Below are positions 34,282-41,935 of a stretch of DNA of 64,000 nt, one piece after another. Source of the DNA: Rhodocyclaceae bacterium (lineage in GTDB: Bacteria > Pseudomonadota > Gammaproteobacteria > Burkholderiales > Rhodocyclaceae); contig JADKDD010000002.1 in assembly GCA_016718525.1 (NCBI GenBank), positions 620,001 to 684,000 of the forward strand, in the 5' to 3' direction. The notes below the pieces were generated by a model. It was not told the DNA's origin. It worked only from the letters and a program-made list of their open reading frames with translations, and ran no database searches. A program made the position numbers and the translations under genes. The number at the start of each line of letters is the position of its first letter. Position 1 is the stretch's first letter.

Positions 34282-34370
34282 AGATATTTAACTATGATTA
34301 TTACGATGAATATTGATTTTACCTGATGACTAGATGTCCTTAGCATTCGCGGCTGTTAAGGAGATCACTC
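34282..34370. promoter_or_regulatory. LysR/SbtA divergent promoter region
   Basis: 89 nt, A/T-rich just upstream of the LysR gene, with ATATT (34284-34288) and AATAT (34309-34313) as distant inverted arms and several TNA-type half-sites between. A GGAGAT ribosome site precedes the transporter start. LysR-type binding is expected here but no single box is compelling. Confidence 0.35.
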
Positions 34371-35363
34371 ATGTCCAGTCTGCTCGATCCAGCAATTCTG
34401 TTTTTTGTGTTTGGTGTCTTCGCCGGTACTGTTAAGTCCAATTTGGAAATTCCGCCGCAGATCTCGCGTTTCTTGTCGTTGTATCTGTTGATGGCGCTTG
34501 GCCTCAAGGGTGGATTTGCACTGGCTCAATCCGGTCTGACCGGCGAAGTCGCCGTCAGTCTGGGCCTTGCGATACTTCTGGCCATCGTTGTCCCGGCAAT
34601 CAGCTTTCAGCTGCTGAAGCATTTTGTTTCAGGTTACGACGCTGCGGCGATCGCTGCGACCTATGGCTCGGTGAGTGCAGTAACTTTCATCACGGCAGTC
34701 CAGTATCTGGAAAACCATCAAATTGTTTATGGCGGGCATATGGCGGCGTCCATGGCACTGATGGAATCTCCCGCCATCATCATGGCGGTAGTGCTCGCCA
34801 ACGGAATGCGTAACACGAGCCGAATCGAAGCCAATTCGGCCGGATTTGCGCACGGCAAAATACACGCGGGAACACCGCTGAGCAAGATACTCCATGAGTC
34901 ATTTACTGACGGCGCGCAACTATTGCTCTTGGGTGCGATGCTGATTGGAATAATTACTGGGGATGCCGGCAAAGCCGTAATGCAGCCTTTCTCGGTGGAT
35001 CTGTTCAAGGGCATGCTGGCGTTCTTCCTGCTTGACATGGGTCTCACCGCTGCGCGCAATCTGCCGATGCTCAAGGGTAGTTCCCCATGGCTTATCGCCT
35101 ATGCCATCCTGGCACCGATCAGCCATGCCACGTTGGCATTGTCGCTGGCGGTAGCTGCAGGACTGTCCGCCGGCAACAGTGCCTTGCTGATGGTCTTGGC
35201 TGCCAGCGCGTCCTACATTGCCGTTCCCGCAGTGGTCCGCTACGCGATTCCCGAGGCCAACCCATCCTTGTATTTTGGCCTCTCGCTCGGCGTTACATTC
35301 CCGTTGAACATCCTGTTCGGGATTCCGATATACGTAGCAATCGCGACGAAAGTCTTGGACTAG
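34371..35363 (+). CDS. sbtA: SbtA-type sodium-dependent bicarbonate permease
   Basis: 330 residues with about 10 hydrophobic helices in two inverted halves. The N-terminal DPAILFFVFGVFAGTVKSNLEIP and LSLYLLMALGLKGG are diagnostic of the SbtA (DUF897) family; the second half has MGLTAARNL and AAAGLSAGNSALLMVLAASASYIAVPA, matching the substrate-site region. Cyanobacterial SbtA imports HCO3- with Na+. Bacterial relatives without carboxysomes may serve anaplerotic or autotrophic CO2 supply. The partner regulator SbtB is not adjacent. The divergent LysR gene supports inorganic-carbon control. Confidence 0.88.
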   Translation: MSSLLDPAILFFVFGVFAGTVKSNLEIPPQISRFLSLYLLMALGLKGGFALAQSGLTGEVAVSLGLAILLAIVVPAISFQLLKHFVSGYDAAAIAATYGSVSAVTFITAVQYLENHQIVYGGHMAASMALMESPAIIMAVVLANGMRNTSRIEANSAGFAHGKIHAGTPLSKILHESFTDGAQLLLLGAMLIGIITGDAGKAVMQPFSVDLFKGMLAFFLLDMGLTAARNLPMLKGSSPWLIAYAILAPISHATLALSLAVAAGLSAGNSALLMVLAASASYIAVPAVVRYAIPEANPSLYFGLSLGVTFPLNILFGIPIYVAIATKVLD

Positions 35364-35449
35364 TCAAACAACAGCGAACAGCATTTTTTGCGTTACCCGG
35401 TTGTCGCCTGTGGCGCCCGTATCGGTTACACATCTGGCATCATAGGGTG

Positions 35450-36205
35450 ATGATTTTTTCATCTTTATTTCGCACCAATTTTGCTGGATCCGCGCTCGCC
35501 ATCGCGGCCATGCCGACAGCTGTAATGGGGGCACCGGCAGCAGTCGACATTCAGTTCAGTATTTGCGCACCATCGGCACAGGTTGAACAAGCATTAAAGC
35601 TGCGGCAAGTTGGTCCGTCCATGCAAGTCTGGTTATTTGATGATGCATCGCTGAGCCTGTTCTCGAGAGGCTTGCGCATTCGCTTGCGCGAAGCCAAAAG
35701 TGGTGGCGAACTGACGCTCAAAGTGGCCGATCAGGACTGTGCGAAAGTAAGCAAGGAACTGCTGCCGTCAGGTGAAGGCAAATGCGAATTCGACATGCAT
35801 GACAGTAAAACCGCCGGGGCATTGTCGCTGACACGCAAGGTCACTATCCCTGCAATACAGTCTCTGATCCATGGTCGTCGCGCTATAGCAGATGAGCTCA
35901 GCGCGGCACAAACGCGTTTTCTGCGTGGAGTTCCCGGAGCATGGCCATTGCCCCCCGGAATTCGTACACTGGGGCCGGCCCGAGTGAACAGCTACCGTGC
36001 CGCTGATAAACCTTATGCAGTCGACATGTCGATTCTGCCAAGTGGCGATACTTACATCGAAATTTCACAAAAGGTGACTCAGACCGATGCGTTACGTGCA
36101 AGCGATGCGCTGGTCGCAGACCTGCAAAAATCCGGCGTCCCGCTCTGTGTTGACCAGTCTGCCCAAGCGGTCAATAAACTTCGCAAACTGTTGGCTCAAC
36201 CATGA
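35450..36205 (+). CDS. Secreted CYTH-like domain protein
   Basis: 251 residues from the ATG at 35450 (GTG one codon earlier also possible). The frame is open far upstream inside sbtA, but that part is a shadow. An N-terminal signal (SALAIAAMPTAVMGAPA) points to export. The middle VWLFDDASLSLFSRGLRIRLRE..GGELTLKVADQDC resembles the strand pattern of CYTH/triphosphate-tunnel proteins (Y/FDT..L...G..LRLR ... LT.K). The full EXEXK start motif is not visible, so enzyme activity is doubtful. Export of a CYTH-like protein would be unusual, since known members are cytoplasmic. The beta-propeller gene follows 83 nt downstream. Confidence 0.55.
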   Translation: MIFSSLFRTNFAGSALAIAAMPTAVMGAPAAVDIQFSICAPSAQVEQALKLRQVGPSMQVWLFDDASLSLFSRGLRIRLREAKSGGELTLKVADQDCAKVSKELLPSGEGKCEFDMHDSKTAGALSLTRKVTIPAIQSLIHGRRAIADELSAAQTRFLRGVPGAWPLPPGIRTLGPARVNSYRAADKPYAVDMSILPSGDTYIEISQKVTQTDALRASDALVADLQKSGVPLCVDQSAQAVNKLRKLLAQP

Positions 36206-36288
36206 ATCTGCTCGAAGCAAAGTAAGCCTCTTGCAGGCGCACATCAAACCAACTATTGTTCACGCTCTCGGAATGGAGGCAATAAGTC

Positions 36289-37278
36289 ATGTGGTGGATC
36301 AGTTATCGCGGTGAAGGCAAGTCAGGTGTTGAGAACATTGGCGTTTTTGAAGACGACGGAACGCCGCGCAAGGAGCATCCATTACTCCTTGATGCTTCGC
36401 CCGACGCGCATCCATTGCATATCGCGCGCGGATTTGCACTGGTTGGCGACGATCTCTACATTGCCAATGCCTGGCGCAAAGACAGCCACATTGCGCGATA
36501 TACGCGTAATGGAGATATGTTTCATTTTGCTGAAGTGGTGGTCACCAGCAAAAATGTCGCTGCGATGGTTCATCCGTTTGATGTCGAACTTGGTGATGAC
36601 GGGCGTATTTACATTTCCTGTCAGGACACCAACACCGTCATCGTCTTGATGCCGAAGACACGCAAACCGGCACCGGTCGCCAGCCATCTGCGCAAGAAGT
36701 TCCCGAAAGGCAATTTCCTTCCCGGCACCCTTGTCGCTTCGAGCACCGGGCATTTGCCGGAGGTGGGCAGCAAAATTCCGCTGGATGTCCCGCATCCTCA
36801 GGGGCTCAAAGTCGTCCTTGATTTGCATGGCAAACCGAGGCACTCCGTGCGCGGCGTCATCGCGCACCGCGGCCATCTCTATGTTGCGGACGAGGCGGGC
36901 AATGCGGTCAAGATTTTTGAGCTGCCCACCGGGAAACTGATAGCCCGGATTAAGGGAGCGAAACTCACCAAACCGGTGCACCTGATTCTCCACGGTGACA
37001 CGCTCTTTATCGGTGCCGCGGGTTCAGGCAGTATTCTTGCGTTTGACACTGCTGCAACAAAAGCGCCGAGCGGCAAACTCAAGGCACGCACGATCATCGA
37101 TGGAAAACTCAAAGCACCCTCTGGATTTGCCGTCGGGCCCGATGGTGATATCTATGTGGGTGAGCGATTCAATCAGCGTGTGCAGCGTTTCTCCGCCACG
37201 GGTAAAAAGAAGAAGACCTTCATTGACGGGTTGCCGGATATGCCGGAATTTCTTGTTCATGTGCCAGACAGCGCTTGA
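36289..37278 (+). CDS. NHL/SMP-30-like beta-propeller protein
   Basis: 329 residues of repeated blades: ARGFALVGDDLYIANAW, PFDVELGDDGRIYISCQDTNTV, VRGVIAHRGHLYVADEAGNAVKIFEL, KPVHLILHGDTLFIGAAGSGSILAFD and APSGFAVGPDGDIYVGERFNQRVQRF. These are typical of six-bladed NHL or lactonase-like propellers. No signal peptide is seen, so it is probably cytoplasmic unless the true start is elsewhere. Function unknown; such folds bind ligands, proteins or act as lactonases. Confidence 0.7.
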   Translation: MWWISYRGEGKSGVENIGVFEDDGTPRKEHPLLLDASPDAHPLHIARGFALVGDDLYIANAWRKDSHIARYTRNGDMFHFAEVVVTSKNVAAMVHPFDVELGDDGRIYISCQDTNTVIVLMPKTRKPAPVASHLRKKFPKGNFLPGTLVASSTGHLPEVGSKIPLDVPHPQGLKVVLDLHGKPRHSVRGVIAHRGHLYVADEAGNAVKIFELPTGKLIARIKGAKLTKPVHLILHGDTLFIGAAGSGSILAFDTAATKAPSGKLKARTIIDGKLKAPSGFAVGPDGDIYVGERFNQRVQRFSATGKKKKTFIDGLPDMPEFLVHVPDSA

Positions 37279-37352
37279 AAAGTTCGATCTTGTTGATGTG
37301 ATGCTGTGTGACCCAAAAAGCGCATTCCTCAAGTCAATAATCAAGAAAAGTC

Positions 37353-37934
37353 ATGGCCACCTCAAATCCTCCACACATAGTCGTTTCGGGCGTTAGCACC
37401 GGTGCACCGGTAGCGCAGACCAGTGCCACCACTGAGGATGCACCAGAATCAAAGTTAGCCGTCGAATCGCAAATGATGTCCGACTTCATGTTCGGGGGCA
37501 GCATTTTGGTCGTCGTTGTGATGTTTCACGCATTCGCCACGCGCTACATCACCAGTGTGTTCCTGCAGCGATCGCAGACTCTCACGGCGCATGCCGCACC
37601 GTGGCGCGCCGACCTGCTATTTGCTCTTACCTTAACCAGCTTACTCAGCGTGCATCTGGTCGAGATATTGATTTGGACTGCGGCTTTGGTATACGCGGAT
37701 GTCGTCAGAGATTGGTCAAAGGCAGCGTATTTCGCGTCAAACTGTTACACCGCATTGGGCGAGCCGTTTTCTTTGCCTAGAGCCTGGCGTCTCGTACCGC
37801 CGATCATGGCGATCTCCGGCATTTTCACCTTTGCGTGGACGGCAAGTCTGCTGGTTGATTTTGTCTCGCGTTACAACGATTTGCGGGCAGCAATTCTGGC
37901 CCGTCATCGAAAACCGCCCGCCGATCAGAAATAA
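37353..37934 (+). CDS. Ion-channel-like membrane protein with an unusual pore signature
   Basis: 193 residues with three predicted helices (about 47-62, 85-112, 146-168). The last two flank a re-entrant-like loop AAYFASNCYTALGEPFSLPRAWRLVPPIMAISGIFTFAWTASLL, the layout of the Ion_trans_2 half-channel (TM-pore-TM). The potassium filter T-V-G-Y-G is replaced by TALGE, so ion selectivity cannot be assumed. Related small proteins annotated as two-pore-domain-like channels occur in proteobacteria. It lies 75 nt after the propeller gene and may share its transcript. Confidence 0.5.
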   Translation: MATSNPPHIVVSGVSTGAPVAQTSATTEDAPESKLAVESQMMSDFMFGGSILVVVVMFHAFATRYITSVFLQRSQTLTAHAAPWRADLLFALTLTSLLSVHLVEILIWTAALVYADVVRDWSKAAYFASNCYTALGEPFSLPRAWRLVPPIMAISGIFTFAWTASLLVDFVSRYNDLRAAILARHRKPPADQK

Positions 37935-38254
37935 GCCATACGGATCTACGGTCAATCGGTAGCATAGCGCTCGCTCGGTCAGATCGTCTGCGAAGCATCG
38001 TCAGCGTCGCGTTTCGTTTCCCTGCGCGACCGATTCGCATCATATTCAAGCGGCATTTCCTTAAGTTTGAGTAAGTCTGTCGTCAAGCACGATTTGCTTT
38101 CGATACGATTCCTGAAAATTTTCATCACTAGGCACTCAAGCCAAAACTTACGATTGGATCCATGACTGGCGGCGCCTTGTCACGACATTTGCGGGCGAAA
38201 CAGCTTTATGATACGTTGCGCTTCGCCTCAACTTAGCTGATAAAGGGACCTGCA
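37935..38254. other. Intergenic region, no gene seen
   Basis: About 320 nt between two membrane-protein genes in the same direction. No convincing frame, terminator or repeat. A purine-rich ribosome site AAAGGGA precedes the next gene. Confidence 0.4.
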
Positions 38255-38980
38255 ATGTCAAAAGAAAGACCCACTATCGGAGCGGACGGTCAGCCGCTAC
38301 CCGTCATGCCGCCGGACCGTGACGGACGCGTCTGGGCCAAACAGGTCCGCGTGATGTTCTACACACCAGGGTTCCTTGCCATCCTGCTGCTCAAGGTCGG
38401 CGAGCCGACAGCCTTCGGTATCACGGTGGAGTTGTTGATGCTCGCGAGCATGTCGGCCATCGTCGCCGGCCTGTTCATCGGTGCCCACTCCAACGAAGCG
38501 GGCGCGGACCATACCTCGCGGGTTGGTGTCGCGAGCGGTGCTCTGGTGCTCGAACTGTTAGCCGCCGTGCCGTTGCTGTGTGCGGTTCCATCGCTGTTCC
38601 ATGAACTCGCCAACAGCAAACTGCTGCACTCCGTCACCACAGGCGCCACAGGCGTACCACTTGGCGTGACGGAGCTGTTACCGGCGGTCGCCATCCTGCC
38701 ATTCATGGTTTACCAACTGTCCGGATTCGGCACACTGCATTATGTTGTTTCGAGACAGGTGAACTGGGCCATCAACCTGGCGGTCCTCGGGTTGATCGTC
38801 GGCGCCACTGCCGCCAATCGGATGGCCGAGTTCGGCCTGGAAAAGGCATTGGTCGCGCTACTGGCGATATTCATGGCGCTGGTCACCGGGTACGGTGTCA
38901 TGAAGCTGCGCCAGATGCAGGCCATCGTCGACAGCAACAGCCCGCGCAAGGAACCCAAAGAACCGAAAGATCCAAAGTAG
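38255..38980 (+). CDS. Multispanning membrane protein of unknown function
   Basis: 241 residues, not recognised. A hydrophilic N terminus (MSKERPTIGADGQPLPVMPP) precedes about six hydrophobic helices, for example FYTPGFLAILLLKVG, GALVLELLAAVPLLCAVP, LLPAVAILPFMVYQL and LAVLGLIVGATAA. The tail is charged and repetitive (RKEPKEPKDPK). Third-position G/C is clearly higher than in neighbouring genes, which suggests a different origin or stronger expression. It stands alone with a good ribosome site; no partner gene suggests a role. Confidence 0.65.
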   Translation: MSKERPTIGADGQPLPVMPPDRDGRVWAKQVRVMFYTPGFLAILLLKVGEPTAFGITVELLMLASMSAIVAGLFIGAHSNEAGADHTSRVGVASGALVLELLAAVPLLCAVPSLFHELANSKLLHSVTTGATGVPLGVTELLPAVAILPFMVYQLSGFGTLHYVVSRQVNWAINLAVLGLIVGATAANRMAEFGLEKALVALLAIFMALVTGYGVMKLRQMQAIVDSNSPRKEPKEPKDPK

Positions 38981-39151
38981 CGGGGTCACGCAAGACAACT
39001 GACAACTCGCTGTAGCGCCCAATCCGTTATTTTCTCGAGCGCCCTATAGCGCAATAGTAACTGTAGCCGTCGTTCTTTATGCGCAAACTCACGCACATCA
39101 TGGCGCAAGGAGTTGCTGGACTGTGCCGGCGATTGACCGGAAAGTTGATCG

Positions 39152-39964
39152 CTATTTTGGAAACAGTAAAGTCATCTGGAAACGGAAGCCCCAGCCCTTC
39201 GGACCAGCATTGTCCGGGCTATCCAGCCAATAACGCAATCCGCCCGTCAGCGTAATCAACTGGCCACCGACTTTGAGCATCTGGGTAATAGTCGTGTTGA
39301 TCGGTATCGACCACTTGCCGGTTTCATTGTTATAGGTTGACTCGGAGTTGATGCTATAGGTTGTGTACCGTGGCGTGGTGAAGGACAGGAAAGGTTGGAG
39401 ATAGGTGTAGTTGATATCATTAGCGCTGCTGCTTCCACCGACCGACCACATATGATTAGCAAGAATGCCATAGGTCCAACCGTGTTCCTGTTTGAGCAGC
39501 ACCCCCGTCGGGCCAAGGCCCCACTTGTCGGCGGTCAAATCATTTGCTCCGGATCGCAACAGTGCCTGCGGCCCGACGCCCCAAATCCATCCGTCGGCAG
39601 TCGGCGCCTTGGGTGAAAAATAAAACTGTGGTGTGATGTCGCCAAATCCCTTTTGGCTGCCACTGACCGGCGTGAAGTCCTTCTGGTCGATGATTGGTAC
39701 CAAGGTACGAGAAATGACGTTCCAATCTTCGCTGATCGAGATCGGGATCACCGGCTGAATGGTCAGCTGGTATTTGTCGCCCTGTTCAAACGGACCGATG
39801 TTTTGATCGTAATCGACCTTGAATGGCACGCTGATTAAATTAGCCACCGGGTTCTGTGTTTTCTTGGCGATCTCAGCTTCGCTTTCCTCTGCCATCGCGG
39901 GCAAAGCAAATGCGCCAAACATGAGCGCCGATAGAGACAATGTGGCGAAACGAAATGTTCTCAT
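39152..39964 (-). CDS. Outer-membrane beta-barrel, MetA/phenol-degradation-like transporter family
   Basis: 270 residues from the ATG at 39964, with signal peptide FATLSLSALMFGAFALPAMA. The rest is alternating strand sequence with many aromatic ends and a C-terminal Phe-x-x (MTLLFPK). Landmarks SVPFKVDYDQNIGPFEQGDKYQLTIQPVIPISISEDWNVISRTLVPI and KGFGDITPQFYFSPK match proteins annotated as neutral 12-stranded transporters of the MetA-pathway group (PF13557). Substrate unknown. Alone on this strand; upstream is a small secreted protein. Confidence 0.72.
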   Translation of the reverse strand: MRTFRFATLSLSALMFGAFALPAMAEESEAEIAKKTQNPVANLISVPFKVDYDQNIGPFEQGDKYQLTIQPVIPISISEDWNVISRTLVPIIDQKDFTPVSGSQKGFGDITPQFYFSPKAPTADGWIWGVGPQALLRSGANDLTADKWGLGPTGVLLKQEHGWTYGILANHMWSVGGSSSANDINYTYLQPFLSFTTPRYTTYSINSESTYNNETGKWSIPINTTITQMLKVGGQLITLTGGLRYWLDSPDNAGPKGWGFRFQMTLLFPK

Positions 39965-40113
39965 TTGGCAGCCTTTCATCCTGAATCAATGCCTGAATTT
40001 TACTGATCGGATCAGGACGGTAGCACTTTCCTGATTCCGGATTTGCCTTTATGAAGGCAGCGTGATAGCCAGCGCGGCATTTTCACGCAAAGTGAAAATG
40101 CCGCATCCGACGA

Positions 40114-40590
40114 TTAGTTGGCGAGCTTGATGGTTACCGAGCTGACGCCAAGATTGAGTGCCAGACCCTTGCCTTTGGACTTGGTCGTAATCACGACCTC
40201 TTTCAGGCTCTGAAAGCTCGATGCACCGGCACTGGATCCAACCGCACCTCCAGCACCGATACCGTTATAGGTACCCGGGAAATCTTCGATCTTCTTCAGA
40301 AAACGCACTTCTGCTGTGCCTTCAACTTCCGTGTAGCCAACACCGCCAACTGTCACGCCAGTCATCGTGAAAGGGTAATCCTTGCCCTTGTAATGAAGCA
40401 CCCCTTTACCCTCGGCCCCGCCAAAAATCAGTCGCAGCTGTTTGGCTTCAAAACTGGCGGTGGCATCCGGCGGTCCGCTCAAGTCCTTCATTGGTTTTTG
40501 TGCCGAGGTGTCCTGAGCAAAAGTCACCTGCGGAAGTATTGCCGAACTCACTGCAACGAGAAAACTGAAAACTATTGAGGAAATGCGCAT
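40114..40590 (-). CDS. Small secreted protein of unknown function
   Basis: 158 residues from the ATG at 40590, which has a GGAG ribosome site 9 nt upstream. Signal peptide MRISSIVFSFLVAVSSAILPQVTFA. The mature part is strand-rich and Gly-rich: LHYKGKDYPFTMTGVTVGGVGYTEVEGTAEVRFLKK, then GIGAGGAVGSSAGASSFQSLKEVVITTKS. It resembles no family I can name with confidence; the pattern is that of small periplasmic or outer-membrane-associated beta proteins. It is separate from the LysR gene upstream. Confidence 0.65.
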   Translation of the reverse strand: MRISSIVFSFLVAVSSAILPQVTFAQDTSAQKPMKDLSGPPDATASFEAKQLRLIFGGAEGKGVLHYKGKDYPFTMTGVTVGGVGYTEVEGTAEVRFLKKIEDFPGTYNGIGAGGAVGSSAGASSFQSLKEVVITTKSKGKGLALNLGVSSVTIKLAN

Positions 40591-40761
40591 GGTGTTTTTC
40601 TCCAAAAGATTAACTGCTATAGGTAAGAAATGGTGTTTGAAATCAGTGCGACCACTCCAATGTTGGCGACAATCGATCTTCCATACTTGGCGACCAAACA
40701 ATGTACTGCCGCGTTCAAAAGAGAAGTCCCAAACGTAAATATATCAGGGTCAACGTGACGG

Positions 40762-41721
40762 TTATTGAACACCCAATTCGGCGGCAATCTCAAGTTCATT
40801 TTTAACGATGCCTTTCTCAATATCGCGGACTTCGTCCATAAATGCGATGGTTGCGGGTGTCAACGTGCGACCTCGTTGAGTAATGAATCCATAGTTACTT
40901 TTAATCTCCAAGCAGTTTATCTGGATCAGTGCAAGCTTACGAGCGTCTAGGTCAGGCTTAAGTATTGACAGAACTGACATGCCGATCGCGTCACAGTTCG
41001 GGAGCAGGGTCGCAAGTCGCACCGGCGCATCAATCTCGATGTTAGGAACAAAGTCTCCGCTTACCGGATCAATGGTTCCGGCGGCTCCCAGCGGCTTGGG
41101 CAATTTGGCCGCCATTGCGGGAGGAAATCTGACCGAAAGCCAGGGAAATTCCATCAATTGACTTAGTGTCACATGCTTACGCTTGGTGAGCGGATGACCA
41201 GACCGGCAACAAAAGCGACCAACATGTTGCCCGATCAGCTCAGTGTCAAACAGTTCATTGTTTTGCAATCCGCGAAGGTCGGCAATGCCGATATCTACGG
41301 CCCTTGACGCAACCAGATGCGGCACTTCACGCCAGGCAACAACCGATACCGCAACTCTGATTTTCGGATGTCGGGAAAGCATTCTGGCAATTGCGGGATA
41401 GCCCGAAGTGATACTTGGGTAGGGTCCAAGCGCAACCTTGAGCGACCCTGCTTCATGACCCGCAAGCAACGCCAATTCGCGCTGCAGATCATCTTCTGCT
41501 GCAAACAACGGTTTGCAGCGTTGGACTACCAACTCACCGAATGCTGTCAGCGTCGGTGCCCCACGCGCGCGATCAAGCAGCGTCACACCAAGTTCGGCCT
41601 CCAAAGCCTGAATGCTTTTGGTCAATGCGGGTTGCGAAATATTTAATGCTTTGGCTGCATGTCCAAAATGCCCGTACTCGACCAGAAATAGCAGATGCTG
41701 AAGGCGTCGCAGAGAAATCAT
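40762..41721 (-). CDS. LysR-family regulator divergent from arylsulfatase
   Basis: 319 residues. The N-terminal HTH reads LQHLLFLVEYGHFGHAAKALNISQPALTKSIQALEAELGVTLLDR. The effector domain begins SLKVALGPYPSITSGYPAIAR. It is divergent from the arylsulfatase gene, with a palindrome overlapping its own start codon, so it probably autoregulates and controls sulfatase expression in response to sulfur status or substrate. The ligand is not predictable. Confidence 0.87.
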   Translation of the reverse strand: MISLRRLQHLLFLVEYGHFGHAAKALNISQPALTKSIQALEAELGVTLLDRARGAPTLTAFGELVVQRCKPLFAAEDDLQRELALLAGHEAGSLKVALGPYPSITSGYPAIARMLSRHPKIRVAVSVVAWREVPHLVASRAVDIGIADLRGLQNNELFDTELIGQHVGRFCCRSGHPLTKRKHVTLSQLMEFPWLSVRFPPAMAAKLPKPLGAAGTIDPVSGDFVPNIEIDAPVRLATLLPNCDAIGMSVLSILKPDLDARKLALIQINCLEIKSNYGFITQRGRTLTPATIAFMDEVRDIEKGIVKNELEIAAELGVQ

Positions 41722-41795
41722 AATAAATTTATGTTATCAAGTTTAAACAATAATTCATTTTACTCATCGAAGCATTAGAAGTAGAAACTTATAAT
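41719..41795. promoter_or_regulatory. LysR-type operator and sulfatase promoter
   Basis: CATAA-TAAAT-TTATG (41719-41733) is an inverted repeat covering the LysR start codon, with T-N11-A geometry. A TATAAT box (41790-41795) reads toward the sulfatase, but the -35 position (TCGAAG) is poor, as expected for an activator-dependent promoter. Confidence 0.5.
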
Positions 41796-41935
41796 GTGCT
41801 TCAAAAGCTGTGGATTGGCACGTCAGTCTCCGACGAGATATCGCGACTAAAGCGATTCTGTTTTCTCTTGCTTAACCGGAGCGCGACTTGCCGCAATTTC
41901 GGTCGGTTTCTTAACTCATCAGAAGGGAACGTGCA

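Noticed and set aside
35087..35449. N-terminal extension of the CYTH-like protein into sbtA
   Set aside because: The extension lies out of frame inside sbtA, has antisense-like composition, and would bury the signal peptide.
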